64,000 bases of DNA from an uncultured Pontibacter sp. (GCF_947492645.1 NZ_CANLMZ010000008.1:496001-560000); one strand, 5' to 3'. Counted from the first letter of the stretch, positions 36,793 through 45,803 are shown. Numbers and translations are program-made. The notes: generated from the letters alone by a model not told the origin.

Positions 36793-38904
36793 TTACTCAT
36801 TCACCACAAATGCCCCTGCCTCCATTACATCATGATACGCGATACCCAAAGTGTCTAACTCTTGCCGCATGCGCTCCCGATACCAGGCGCTGCTGGAGCC
36901 ATCAAGTATAACTTTATCAAAAGTGTAAACATGTAAAACTTCTGGCCTTACCCGCACGTTACGCCGCAGCAATATATAGTTTACAGTAAAATTACCCCTA
37001 GGCTGCACCGCAGGCACACGCGAAAGTATAAGCCAGCGATTACCGTTTGCCAGTAATAACTGGTTACTATCTGGTAAAACCTCTGAAGCAATACCTGAAT
37101 TTATACTTTGCTCCAGCGATACAAACTGAGGCTCCTGCACACCGAGTTGCCACAGATGCGGCTGCACGTTAAAAGTATAATTGCTTTGGTTTTGTAACAA
37201 GGCAGAATCCGCTATCAGCCGTGCGCTTTGTCCTTTAAAAAGGGCAAGCCCGGTACTACCCCGCAAACTATACACCGCCTGTATCTTCTGGTTTTGCTGC
37301 TGCACCGCTTCCCTTATTTCCTGCGCCGAAAGTATGGCCACAATACCGGTTGCTATACTTAGATACCGGAGCTTTTTAAATGCCATAAAAAGTATAAAAG
37401 CCAGCAGCAGCAAGTATAAAAGTATGGTTTGAAAAAACGTAATGTCGATGCCGTTGATGATGGACTGTGGCAACTGCTGCACCCACAGGTTAAACTCATT
37501 CATGCACCAGATGATCACGAAGTGTACCTTGAAGAGCAGCCAACTTAAACCCGGCACCCAGCTAAAGGCAAGCGCCGCCACCCCCGACCATAGCACAAAT
37601 GTGGCCAGCGGCACCACCACCAGGTTAGCCAGCCAGAAGTATACCGGGAACTGGTGAAAGTAGAAAAGGCCCAAAGGCATTGTAGCCAGTTGCGCCGCGA
37701 TGGCAACGGTAAACAAAGCCCATACTTTATCCAGCAGCCAGTTATTTACCTCCAGCAACTTATAAAAACGCGGTTGCAGGTAAACAATGCCCAGCACCGC
37801 TATAAACGATAACTGAAAGCCTACCTCCAGCAGGTTATACGGGTTAATGAAAAGCAGCACCAATGCAGCAATGGACACCGTGTTGTAAATATTTGTATTG
37901 CGGCCCAGCGCCATGCCAACCGTAACCAAACTAAACATAAGCACCGCCCGCAACACCGATGGAGAAAGCCCTGTTATAAAAGCATATAACCAAAGTATAA
38001 CCAGCGTAAGTATAGCTCCGGCAACACGTTGACTAACAGTCCGGTTAAACTTTGCCAGCAACAGTACCAATACCGAAAAGATAAGCCCCACATGCAGCCC
38101 CGACACAGCTAACACGTGCATGGTTCCGGTTTGGGCATAAGCATTCCGGATGCTGTTGTCCAGTTCATCTTTCACGCCAAGTATAAGCGCCGACGAAATA
38201 CCATACTCCCGCTGCTCGTTAAGCCGCACCTGCAGCAGGTTGTCTAATTTTCGCCTAAGCTGTATGCTAAAGTATAAAACACCAGAACCCGGCGAGCTCC
38301 CTAATTTTTGGTACTGGTAAGTATGAAGGTAGTGTTGGTGGTAGATGTTTTTGTTAGCCAGAAACTGCTTATAGTTAAACTGAGCGGGATTTAGCGGAGC
38401 TGCTACAAGCTGGGGCGCACCTTTTATCAGCAACCTGTCGCCGTAGGCAAGTTCGTATTGCCGCTCCGAATCGTGGGGCACCGATAGCTGCACTTTACCT
38501 TTTGCCTGCTGCCATTGCCCATCAACCTTTACCTGATCTACCTGTAGTACGGTGCTCTGGTAACCGGGCTTCTGCAGCACATAATCCTCTACCACACCTA
38601 CATAATGTGTTGGCGTGCCATCTACATGAGTTATATGCTGTGTAGCATGGGTTTCTGTGTGATAATGGGTGGTAAACAGGCCGGCAGCAAAAAAGCTAAG
38701 CAGGCCAGCTATGCCGGCAATGTTGGTAACAAAAGCAGATTTATACTTTTTAGAAAGTATGGCTGCCGCTACAAAAGCTGCAAAGAAAAAGGCAAGAAGC
38801 TCCAGGCTAAACCTGAACTCCCTGCCCAAAATAATATAAAGCAGTATTCCCGCTATAAAGCTTAGCGTGACGCGCACGAACGGATATGGCGCCCACCGCA
38901 GCAT
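36793..38904 (-). CDS. comEC: ComEC/Rec2-type DNA uptake channel protein
   Basis: A 703-residue polytopic membrane protein. Two N-terminal helices, a DUF4131/OB-like periplasmic domain (about 60-220: HYVGVVEDYVLQKPGYQSTVLQVDQV, YGDRLLIKGAP), and then the competence domain of about ten helices with SALILGVKDELDNSIRNAYAQTGTMHVLAVSGLHVGL and GLSPSVLRAVLMFS. The usual C-terminal MBL-fold domain is not recognisable: after the helices there is a divergent 190-residue beta-rich tail without an HxHxDH motif. ComEC moves single-stranded DNA across the inner membrane. The gene starts one base inside the GNAT stop codon. It carries 13 exact copies of TATACTT/AAGTATA. Confidence 0.9.
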   Translation of the reverse strand: MLRWAPYPFVRVTLSFIAGILLYIILGREFRFSLELLAFFFAAFVAAAILSKKYKSAFVTNIAGIAGLLSFFAAGLFTTHYHTETHATQHITHVDGTPTHYVGVVEDYVLQKPGYQSTVLQVDQVKVDGQWQQAKGKVQLSVPHDSERQYELAYGDRLLIKGAPQLVAAPLNPAQFNYKQFLANKNIYHQHYLHTYQYQKLGSSPGSGVLYFSIQLRRKLDNLLQVRLNEQREYGISSALILGVKDELDNSIRNAYAQTGTMHVLAVSGLHVGLIFSVLVLLLAKFNRTVSQRVAGAILTLVILWLYAFITGLSPSVLRAVLMFSLVTVGMALGRNTNIYNTVSIAALVLLFINPYNLLEVGFQLSFIAVLGIVYLQPRFYKLLEVNNWLLDKVWALFTVAIAAQLATMPLGLFYFHQFPVYFWLANLVVVPLATFVLWSGVAALAFSWVPGLSWLLFKVHFVIIWCMNEFNLWVQQLPQSIINGIDITFFQTILLYLLLLAFILFMAFKKLRYLSIATGIVAILSAQEIREAVQQQNQKIQAVYSLRGSTGLALFKGQSARLIADSALLQNQSNYTFNVQPHLWQLGVQEPQFVSLEQSINSGIASEVLPDSNQLLLANGNRWLILSRVPAVQPRGNFTVNYILLRRNVRVRPEVLHVYTFDKVILDGSSSAWYRERMRQELDTLGIAYHDVMEAGAFVVNE

Positions 38905-39332
38905 CAGCCTTTGTAAATCATTTTAAAGTGATCAATGTCGCACTCGCTGAACATCTCGCCCTCAGTTACGAAGCCGTGACGCTTGTAAAAGTTAACAGCC
39001 GGCAACTGGGCATTTAAGTATATTTTCGTGCCAGGATAAGCTTTAAGCACATCCTCCAGCACAGCCTGCAGCAGCAGGCCGCCGATATTCTTGCTACGGT
39101 AATCCTGCAGCACGGCAAAACGCTCCAACTTCACACCATCATCGGTTTTACGCCATCGGGCAGCGCCACAGGGCACACCATGATAGGTAGCCAGGTAATG
39201 TTTGGCCACACCTTCATATTGGTCATACTCTGCATCTCGCGGCACCTTCTGCTCGTGCACAAATACCTGCTCCCTTATTTTGTGTGCAGCTTGCAGGTCC
39301 TGTTCGTTATCAATTCTCTTAAGCGCTATCAT
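38904..39332 (-). CDS. GNAT family N-acetyltransferase
   Basis: About 142 residues from ATG 39332 (MIALKRIDNEQDLQAAHKIREQVF). An upstream in-frame ATG at 39371 is inside the palindrome and before the promoter box, so it is rejected. GNAT features: REQVFVHEQKVPRDAEYDQYEGVAKHYLATYHG, the acetyl-CoA loop LQDYRSKNIGGLLLQAVL and NAQLPAVNFYKRHGF. The ElaA/YjcF-like group is the closest. Substrate unknown. Stop and comEC start overlap as TGATG, so translation is coupled. Confidence 0.9.
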   Translation of the reverse strand: MIALKRIDNEQDLQAAHKIREQVFVHEQKVPRDAEYDQYEGVAKHYLATYHGVPCGAARWRKTDDGVKLERFAVLQDYRSKNIGGLLLQAVLEDVLKAYPGTKIYLNAQLPAVNFYKRHGFVTEGEMFSECDIDHFKMIYKG

Positions 39333-39336
39333 GCGG

Positions 39337-39344
39337 CAAAAGTA
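39337..39344 (-). promoter_or_regulatory. -7 box of the GNAT-comEC unit, implying a leaderless mRNA
   Basis: Minus-strand TACTTTTG ends four bases before ATG 39332. Transcription would start at or beside the start codon. Confidence 0.6.
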
Positions 39345-39357
39345 TAAAACTAGTAAA

Positions 39358-39389
39358 ACAAAGAGACGCAAAATTTTGCGTCTCTTTGT
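39358..39389. terminator. Perfect 32-base palindrome after phoH
   Basis: Sixteen-base arms with no spacer (ACAAAGAGACGCAAAA and its exact complement). It lies 98 bases beyond the phoH stop on the minus strand and just upstream of the GNAT promoter, so it may end phoH transcription or act as a protein-binding site. Confidence 0.75.
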
Positions 39390-39487
39390 ATAAAATCACA
39401 TGCTGTACAGGCACAAATTGGTACCCTGAAACAGTTATTAAATGCATTACCTGGCCTCGCTAGTGCTTGCGCCGGCAATCAAACAAA

Positions 39488-40537
39488 TCAGCTTTCTGCT
39501 TTTTCAGTATTCTGCTTTCTTCGGTAACCGTTCACTTTTACCGGCTCTCCATCAGCAGTAGCTTCTGCGGCTTCCCTGGCAGCACGTTTCTGTTCCTCCA
39601 TCACAGAGTAAGCGTTTACGATGTCTTTTACCAGGCGGTGGCGCACTACGTCTTCGGCCTTCATTTCCACAAATCCGATGCCTTTTACATCACGCAGTAT
39701 GTTCATGGCTTCAAACAAGCCCGAACGTTGCCCGCGCGGTAAGTCTATCTGCGAGCGGTCGCCGTTCACCATTACTTTGGCGTTCGGTCCCATACGCGTC
39801 AAAAACATCTTCATCTGCGCTGGCGTGGTGTTCTGTGCCTCATCCAACAGCACAAAAGCGTTGTTTAGCGTACGGCCACGCATGTAGGCCAGCGGTGCTA
39901 TCTCGATGATCTTGTTATCCTGGTAATATTTCAGCTTTTCCACCGGAATCATGTCTTCCAGGGCATCGTAGATCGGCCGCAGGTAAGGGTCTACCTTCTC
40001 TTTCATATCGCCGGGCAGGAAACCAAGACTTTCGCCGGCCTCTACCACAGGTCTTGAGATGATAATTTTCCGTACCTCCTTGTTCTTGAGGGCTCGTACA
40101 GCCATTGCCACCGAAATATAGGTTTTACCCGTACCAGCCGGACCAAGCGCAAAGGTCAGGTCATGCTTCTCTACAGTATCCACCAGTTTCTGCTGGTTCG
40201 GGGTTTTGGCCTTGATAATGCCTCCCTTGCTACCATACACAATCACATCAGAAGAGGTAGCAATTACTTCTTCTTCGGTAAAAGGATCCGTAGAAAGGTA
40301 TCTATTTACGCTGTTATGCGTAATCTTTCCGAACTTATGATAATGGTCTATTAAAGATGCGAGTATCTCGTGAATTTTGGTGATTTCGGGCGTCTGGCCC
40401 TGAATTTTGATCTCGTTGCCCCTGGAAATAATCTTGCTGCTTGGAAAAGCGGCTGCCAGTTGCTTGATGTTCTGGTTCTCTATTCCCAAAAAATCAATCA
40501 GAGAAATATTCTCTAGGGTTATTACTTTCTCTACCAA
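39488..40537 (-). CDS. PhoH family ATPase
   Basis: About 349 residues starting at a TTG codon (40537) that gives MVEKVITLENISLIDFLG, the usual start of Bacteroidota PhoH proteins. The frame is open up to 40894 but no ATG lies between the start of the divergent SAM hydrolase gene (40634) and this TTG, and a GGAG sits 8 nt before it. An N-terminal KH-like region is followed by the P-loop LGPAGTGKTYISVAMA, the RPVVEAGESLGFLPGD loop, DEAQNTTPAQMKMFLTRMG and a final RHRLVKDIV. Family role: RNA-related ATPase or helicase; the cellular task is uncertain. Confidence 0.9.
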   Translation of the reverse strand: MVEKVITLENISLIDFLGIENQNIKQLAAAFPSSKIISRGNEIKIQGQTPEITKIHEILASLIDHYHKFGKITHNSVNRYLSTDPFTEEEVIATSSDVIVYGSKGGIIKAKTPNQQKLVDTVEKHDLTFALGPAGTGKTYISVAMAVRALKNKEVRKIIISRPVVEAGESLGFLPGDMKEKVDPYLRPIYDALEDMIPVEKLKYYQDNKIIEIAPLAYMRGRTLNNAFVLLDEAQNTTPAQMKMFLTRMGPNAKVMVNGDRSQIDLPRGQRSGLFEAMNILRDVKGIGFVEMKAEDVVRHRLVKDIVNAYSVMEEQKRAAREAAEATADGEPVKVNGYRRKQNTEKAES

Positions 40538-40633
40538 ATGCTTATCTCCGTATATAGTAAGTTGGTTATATTCTTTTAATTTACTTAAATTACTTAATAT
40601 TAATACAAATCTACTTAAATTATAGTTCGTAGT

Positions 40634-41410
40634 ATGGCTGTAATTACGTTTCTCTCCGACTTTGGGTACACCGACCATTACGTGGCCGCTGTAAAGGCTA
40701 AAATAATATCCCAAAACCCTGATGCCACTATCGTGGACATCTCGCATGGCATCGAGCCTTACAACATTGCGCAGGCCGAGTATGTGCTGGGTGCGGTTTT
40801 CCGGGATTTCCCGGAGGGTACGGTGCACCTGGTGGCCGTAAACACCCATGGCAGTAAACAGGGCAAATATCATGCGGCAAAGTATAAAGGCCATTACTTT
40901 TTACTCTGCGACAATGGTTTGCTCTCGCTTTTAACCGATGGCAGGCCCGATGTGGTGGTAGAGTTAAAAACCGAACACCCTCACTTGGCTTTCCCGGCTA
41001 AAGACTTGCTTGCTCCCGCTGCCGTTTACCTGGCCAAGGGCGGCGACCTGGAGGTTTTAGGTGATCAGACTTATAATTTCAGGCAACTGCTTAATCGCCA
41101 GCTCCGCCTGAACGACCACTCCATAACCGGCCACATAATTCACGTGGACCGTTACGGCAACCTGATCACAAACATCACCCGCGACAGCATCGAAACAATT
41201 GCCCATGGCAGAACTTATACGATCCATTTTGCCCGTGAAACGATGGGCCGCATTTACCCCACATATAACCAGGTTGATGATGGCGACTGCTGCTGCACTT
41301 ACAACAGCCTGGGGCAGCTTTGCATTGGCATTAACAAAGGCCACGCCGCCGAGCTGCTTGGCCTGGGCTTCGACTCGCAGGTAGATGTGCGTTTCTATCC
41401 GGGAAGCTGA
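40634..41410 (+). CDS. SAM hydroxide adenosyltransferase (SAM hydrolase) family protein
   Basis: A 258-residue DUF62 protein. The N-terminal block FLSDFGYTDHYVAAVKAKI, VDISHGIEPYNIAQAEYVL, the FLLCDNGLLSLL loop and the C-terminal domain with DRYGNLITNI (catalytic Asp-Arg-His-type network) match S-adenosyl-L-methionine hydroxide adenosyltransferases, relatives of fluorinase/chlorinase that here would hydrolyse SAM to adenosine and methionine. It is divergent from phoH. The 96-bp spacer has three TACTTAA repeats. Confidence 0.9.
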   Translation: MAVITFLSDFGYTDHYVAAVKAKIISQNPDATIVDISHGIEPYNIAQAEYVLGAVFRDFPEGTVHLVAVNTHGSKQGKYHAAKYKGHYFLLCDNGLLSLLTDGRPDVVVELKTEHPHLAFPAKDLLAPAAVYLAKGGDLEVLGDQTYNFRQLLNRQLRLNDHSITGHIIHVDRYGNLITNITRDSIETIAHGRTYTIHFARETMGRIYPTYNQVDDGDCCCTYNSLGQLCIGINKGHAAELLGLGFDSQVDVRFYPGS

Positions 41411-41460
41411 TGGCAATATCTTGGGCTTGATTTATACTCTATCATTTATGCCAGCAACAA

Positions 41461-41814
41461 ATGAAGGTCTCAAAAGCTAAACTGTCCTTGTTTATACACC
41501 TCCTGACGGCTTTTGTGTTATTGCTGAAAGGTATAGATAAAACCACGCACGCCCACCTGCTTTCGGGCATAACACTTATCGGCTTGGCGCTGGCTATACT
41601 CCTGCTGCTTTTACTCGAGAAGAAGGTGCATTTAAACCATCATACAGTAAAGCAAGCTTGCTTATTAATAGAGTCAACTGCTTTGTTTATAATTGCCTTT
41701 GTCTTTTACCAGGAAGGGCGCCAATACCTGCAGTATGTTTTTGGGATCAGCGCCTTAGCGTACCTGGCAGTTGCCTTTATGCATTACAAAAAAGATAAAC
41801 AATCATCCCATTAA
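41461..41814 (+). CDS. Small four-helix membrane protein of unknown function
   Basis: A 117-residue protein with four predicted transmembrane helices (about 8-27, 36-55, 65-83, 88-107) and short basic ends. No family recognised. It is 50 bp after the SAM hydrolase on the same strand. Confidence 0.65.
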   Translation: MKVSKAKLSLFIHLLTAFVLLLKGIDKTTHAHLLSGITLIGLALAILLLLLLEKKVHLNHHTVKQACLLIESTALFIIAFVFYQEGRQYLQYVFGISALAYLAVAFMHYKKDKQSSH

Positions 41815-41892
41815 CCACTATCTTTATGGCAATTTCAGGCCGCCTGTATCGAGCCATTACGCTTTAGCAAATTACTTTTACTTTTTCCAATT

Positions 41893-42177
41893 ATGTTGAT
41901 TCGCATTGTCCGGATGACCTTTCAGCCAGAAAAAACAGCTGAATTTTTAGAAATCTTCCATAACTCCAAAGATAGGATACAGGCTTTTATAGGGTGTAAC
42001 CATGTGGAGCTGCTACAGGACCTGAACAACCCCAACATTTACAGCACCTACAGCCTCTGGGACTCCGAAGAGCACCTGAACAACTACCGCCGCTCAGAAC
42101 TTTTCGGGCAAGTATGGCCGGCTACTAAAACACTTTTTGCTGCTAAACCCGAGGCGTGGTCGTACAGGCAAGTATAA
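41893..42177 (+). CDS. Antibiotic biosynthesis monooxygenase (ABM) domain protein
   Basis: A 94-residue ferredoxin-like ABM protein: MLIRIVRMTFQPEKTAEFLEIFHNSKDRIQAFIGCNHVELLQDLNNPNIYSTYSLWDSEEHLNNYRRSELF. The order strand-helix-(GC)-strand-YSLWDSEEHLNNYR is typical of heme-degrading or quinone-acting ABM members and of uncharacterised stress proteins. No catalytic residue can be fixed. Probably dimeric and cytoplasmic. Confidence 0.85.
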   Translation: MLIRIVRMTFQPEKTAEFLEIFHNSKDRIQAFIGCNHVELLQDLNNPNIYSTYSLWDSEEHLNNYRRSELFGQVWPATKTLFAAKPEAWSYRQV

Positions 42178-42348
42178 AGTACTAGTATAAACCAAGCACA
42201 CCTGCACGTACTGCAGTAGTTTTACCCACGCGCTTCTAGTACAAAACCCCGCAACCTGCTGGCCTTTAATTAACTGCACACACATATAGTTTACATCTAT
42301 AATGCAATAGCAATTATCAATTTGAATTATAAGCGCTGTTACGTCAAT

Positions 42349-42381
42349 TTTGTGATGTCATTAATCTAAACACATCACAAA
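42349..42381 (+). promoter_or_regulatory. Inverted repeat next to the catalase start codon
   Basis: TTTGTGATG (42349-42357) and CATCACAAA (42373-42381) are perfect inverted arms around 15 nt, ending one base before the ATG at 42383. It could be an operator over the promoter or a leader hairpin that controls translation. Confidence 0.65.
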
Positions 42382-42382
42382 C

Positions 42383-43915
42383 ATGTATAAAAAAGTACTT
42401 TTATTAGGAGTTACTTTGTTGGCATCAGCGCAAGTGACTTTTGCACAGCAAAAGCCATTAACCACCAACACAGGTGCCCCTGTAGGCAACAACCAGAGCT
42501 CTAAAACAGCTGGCGAAAACGGTCCGGTATTGTTGGAAGATGTTCACTTGATCGAGAAACTAGCCTCTTTTGACAGAGAACGTATACCCGAGCGCGTAGT
42601 GCACGCCCGTGGCGTTGGAGCCTACGGTGAGTTCGAAAGCTACGGCGACTTCTCGAAGTATACCATGGCCTCTCTCTTTAACACAAAAGGAAAGAAAACA
42701 CCGCTTTTCGTGCGTTTCTCTACTGTAGTGCATGAGCAAGGCTCTCCGGAAACGCTGCGCGACCCGCGTGGTTTTGCCGTTAAGTTTTACACCGACCAGG
42801 GAAATTACGACCTGGTGGGCAACAACCTGCCTGTGTTCTTTATCCGCGATGCGATGAAATTCCCGGATATGGTACATTCGTTTAAACCCTCTCCTATCTA
42901 TAACAAGCAGGACCAGGCCCGTGTGTTCGACTTTTTATCGCATCAGCCTGAGGCTACCAACATGCTTACTTACCTGTATACTAACCTGGGCACACCTGCC
43001 AGCCACCGCCAGATGGATGGTTTTGGAGTACATGCCTTTAAATGGGTAAACGAACAGGGCGAAGTAACTTACGTGAAGTATAAGTGGACATCGCTGCAGG
43101 GCGTAAAAAGCCTGACAGCTGCAGAAGCATCTGCAATGCAGGGCAAAGACCACTCCCACGCCACCGCAGATCTTTATGAGCAAATCAACAAGGGCAACTT
43201 CCCCGGTTGGGAGTTATCTGTGCAGATGCTGAAACCAGAGGACCTGGACAAGTTTGACTTTAACCCACTTGACCCGACCAAGATCTGGCCTGAGGCCATT
43301 GCTTCGAGCATAAAGATCGGTAAAATGACGTTGAACCGCGTACCAGGCAATTTTTTCGAAGCAGTAGAGCAGGCAGCTTTCTCGCCGGGCACTCTTGTAC
43401 CGGGCATCGAGCCATCTGAAGACAAATTGCTGCAGGGCCGTGTGTTCTCTTATTTTGATACGCAGCGCTACCGCCTGGGCGCAAACTTCCAGCGCATTGA
43501 TGTAAACGCCCCGAAGGTAGAGGTAAACAGCAACAACCAGAACGGAGCGTTCAGCAACCGTGGCAAAAACTCCAACATCAACTACGAGCCAAGCGTGACC
43601 AGGCAAGGCACGTATGCCGACAACAAGCAGTATGAGTACTCGGTTCGTAAAATTGATGCTGAAACCATGCAGCGCATCATCTCTAAGGAGAACAACTTTG
43701 CGCAGGCCGGCGAGCTGTACCGCTCTCTTTCTGAAGCTGATAAAAAGCACCTGATCAGCAACCTGGCCGGCGACCTGGGCCAGATCCAGAACAAGGAGAT
43801 CGTGAACAAAATGGCCAGCTATTTTTACCAGGCTGATGCCGACTATGGCAACCGCCTGATAAAAGCCCTGAAACTGAACAAAGCAGAGGTCATCGGATTG
43901 GTAGCCAAAAACTAA
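42383..43915 (+). CDS. katA: Exported heme catalase
   Basis: A 510-residue monofunctional small-subunit catalase with an N-terminal signal peptide (residues 1-21, cleaved after VTFA), so it should act in the periplasm. Catalytic His74 is in RVVHARGVGAYGEFE, Asn147/148 in YDLVGNNLPVFFIRD, and the heme Tyr in YFDTQRYRLG. The RFSTVVHEQGSPETLRDPRGF block is standard. It decomposes hydrogen peroxide. It is followed by hemA and an exported ankyrin protein on the same strand. An inverted repeat directly before the start may regulate it. Confidence 0.95.
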   Translation: MYKKVLLLGVTLLASAQVTFAQQKPLTTNTGAPVGNNQSSKTAGENGPVLLEDVHLIEKLASFDRERIPERVVHARGVGAYGEFESYGDFSKYTMASLFNTKGKKTPLFVRFSTVVHEQGSPETLRDPRGFAVKFYTDQGNYDLVGNNLPVFFIRDAMKFPDMVHSFKPSPIYNKQDQARVFDFLSHQPEATNMLTYLYTNLGTPASHRQMDGFGVHAFKWVNEQGEVTYVKYKWTSLQGVKSLTAAEASAMQGKDHSHATADLYEQINKGNFPGWELSVQMLKPEDLDKFDFNPLDPTKIWPEAIASSIKIGKMTLNRVPGNFFEAVEQAAFSPGTLVPGIEPSEDKLLQGRVFSYFDTQRYRLGANFQRIDVNAPKVEVNSNNQNGAFSNRGKNSNINYEPSVTRQGTYADNKQYEYSVRKIDAETMQRIISKENNFAQAGELYRSLSEADKKHLISNLAGDLGQIQNKEIVNKMASYFYQADADYGNRLIKALKLNKAEVIGLVAKN

Positions 43916-44017
43916 AAAGTATAGCGGGCCGGGTAAAAATACCTAGTCCGCTATCACCACCCTCAGTATTACGCTACTGCAAACAAAACCCAGTTACACT
44001 TTATACTTTCTATTTCC

Positions 44018-45259
44018 ATGAGTGCTTTACAGGTTATCTCTATCTCCCACCAAACAGCCATGCTGGAGTGGCGACAGGCGCTACAGCTGAGCAAAGAAGA
44101 AGCCGCAGCCTTTATGCAGGAGCTTAAGCAAGCGCAGTTGATAGAGGGGGCCATGGTAGTAACAACCTGCAACCGCACCGAAGTATACTATGAAACAAAG
44201 CATGCCACTCCCGGCATGATACAGGAAAAACTGCTGCTTTTTAAAGGCATAGAAAACACAGCAGCCTTTGCACCACGCTTTACCCACTACAGCCACAGCG
44301 AAAGTACCCTGCACTACCTGCTGGAGGTAGGCTTAGGCATGCGCTCCCAAGTTACCGGCGACAGGCAGATCATCACCCAGTTTAAGGACAGCTATAAGCT
44401 AACGAATAACCTGAAGATGGGCAGCCCTTTGCTGCACCAGGCGCTGCAAACGCTTTTCAGAACACATAAGCGCGTACACAACGAAACCGATTTCAGGGCA
44501 GGTGCTGCCTCTGTGGGATATGCTGCCCTGGAGCGCCTGACTGATTTTTTCCCAAGAAAAGAGTTTCCGACTAAACGCATGCTCATTATCGGCACCGGCC
44601 AGATGGGCACAGACATTGCCCGTTATGCTGCTTCGTTTGGCTTTGCAGCTATCACCCTAACCAACCGCACCAACGCCAAAGCTGCTAAGCTTGCCCAGGA
44701 GCTGAACGTGCAACACGTACCTTACGAGCATTATTTGCTGCAGCTACAGGAATATGATGTGGTGGTGAGCTGTGTAGGAGGAGGTGACCAACTGCAGCCT
44801 GAACAGTTTGGGCAGGCACAGGCAAAGCGTGTGCTATTGGACCTCTCTGTTCCGCAGGGCATAGCCCCGGCAGCAGGGCAGTTGGCCCATACCACATTGA
44901 TTAATATTGATCAGATCAGTAGCCGCACACAGGCTGTACTTGCCACACGCCAGGCTGCCATAGCAGCTGTAGAGAACATCATCGCTGAAGAGGCGGTATT
45001 GTTCGCTGGGTGGCTCCAGGACCTGCCCGTTGCCAAGGCTATTAACGCGTTGAAAGCTTTTTTTGCAGATGTACTAAGCAGCGAGTTTCAGAAATACCCT
45101 AACCCCGAGCAGCCTGATACGGCACATGCCATCACCAAAGCTGCGCTAGACAGGCTGATACGCCGTCCGGCTGGGGCACTAAGAGCATCGGAAGGTACAT
45201 CGCGGCAACAGTTGCTGCAGGCAGTCGGGGAGCTGTTTTATACTTCACAGGATAATTAA
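44018..45259 (+). CDS. hemA: Glutamyl-tRNA reductase
   Basis: A 413-residue first enzyme of the C5 heme pathway, reducing Glu-tRNA to glutamate-1-semialdehyde with NADPH. The catalytic Cys51 is in VVTTCNRTEVYYE, the substrate block is LEVGLGMRSQVTGDRQI, the NADPH loop is IGTGQMGTDIARYAA, and the C-terminal dimer helix follows. It lies 102 bp after katA. A weak stem ATAGCGG/CCGCTAT at 43921-43954 in the gap lacks a T run, so partial read-through from katA is possible. Confidence 0.95.
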   Translation: MSALQVISISHQTAMLEWRQALQLSKEEAAAFMQELKQAQLIEGAMVVTTCNRTEVYYETKHATPGMIQEKLLLFKGIENTAAFAPRFTHYSHSESTLHYLLEVGLGMRSQVTGDRQIITQFKDSYKLTNNLKMGSPLLHQALQTLFRTHKRVHNETDFRAGAASVGYAALERLTDFFPRKEFPTKRMLIIGTGQMGTDIARYAASFGFAAITLTNRTNAKAAKLAQELNVQHVPYEHYLLQLQEYDVVVSCVGGGDQLQPEQFGQAQAKRVLLDLSVPQGIAPAAGQLAHTTLINIDQISSRTQAVLATRQAAIAAVENIIAEEAVLFAGWLQDLPVAKAINALKAFFADVLSSEFQKYPNPEQPDTAHAITKAALDRLIRRPAGALRASEGTSRQQLLQAVGELFYTSQDN

Positions 45260-45284
45260 GAACCATTTATACTTACACTTTACC

Positions 45285-45803
45285 ATGAAATCATTTCTTC
45301 TACACATTTTATTTCTTTTTATACCAGCAGCGCTTTTTGCCCAGTCTGATAACCTTTTAGCTGCGGCACGTGCCGGCGATGTAGTTGCCATTAAACAACA
45401 CCTGCAAAATAAAGCTGATGTAAATGCTACCGACCCACGTGGTTTTACACCTTTAATACTAGCTGTTTATGGTGGACACCAGGAAGCTGCGGCCATACTT
45501 CTGGAGGCTGGCGCAAACGCAGACCAACAGGATGCATCTGGCAATACAGCCTTGATGGGTGCTGCTTTTAAAGGCTACCCTGCAATTGCCGAGCTACTCA
45601 TCAGCAAAGGGGCCAATGTAAACCTGCAAAGCGGCAATGGCGGCACCGCACTTATGTTTGCCAGCATGTTTGGCCGCAACGATATGCTGCAGGTACTTCT
45701 AAAAAACGGTGCCGATAAAACGATAAAAGACCAGCGTGGCCTTACCGCCCTGGATCTGGCTACGCAACAAGGCAACACAGCCGGAATCACGCTACTGAAG
45801 TAG
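45285..45803 (+). CDS. Exported ankyrin-repeat protein
   Basis: A 172-residue protein: signal peptide (MKSFLLHILFLFIPAALFAQ), then four to five ankyrin repeats from about residue 22 (LLAAARAGDVVAIKQHLQNKADVNATDPRGFTPLILAVYGGHQEAAAILLEAGANADQQ...). It is 25 bp after hemA. Ankyrin proteins encoded beside periplasmic or cytoplasmic catalases (AnkB with KatB in Pseudomonas, Cj1386 with KatA in Campylobacter) help heme loading or peroxide resistance. The same role toward the exported KatA here is an inference from context. Confidence 0.85.
   Translation: MKSFLLHILFLFIPAALFAQSDNLLAAARAGDVVAIKQHLQNKADVNATDPRGFTPLILAVYGGHQEAAAILLEAGANADQQDASGNTALMGAAFKGYPAIAELLISKGANVNLQSGNGGTALMFASMFGRNDMLQVLLKNGADKTIKDQRGLTALDLATQQGNTAGITLLK

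Noticed and set aside
40538-40894. Upstream extension of phoH to an ATG at 40894
   Set aside because: It would overlap the divergent SAM hydrolase gene by 261 bp, and the added residues are not PhoH-like.
42281-42350. A PerR- or OxyR-like box in the AT-rich catalase upstream region (AATTATCAATTTGAATTATAAG area)
   Set aside because: The match to the known consensus is too weak in such AT-rich DNA; only the perfect inverted repeat beside the start was kept.
43214-43750. A 178-residue minus-strand frame
   Set aside because: It is antisense to the catalase gene, whose motifs are intact along the same stretch.
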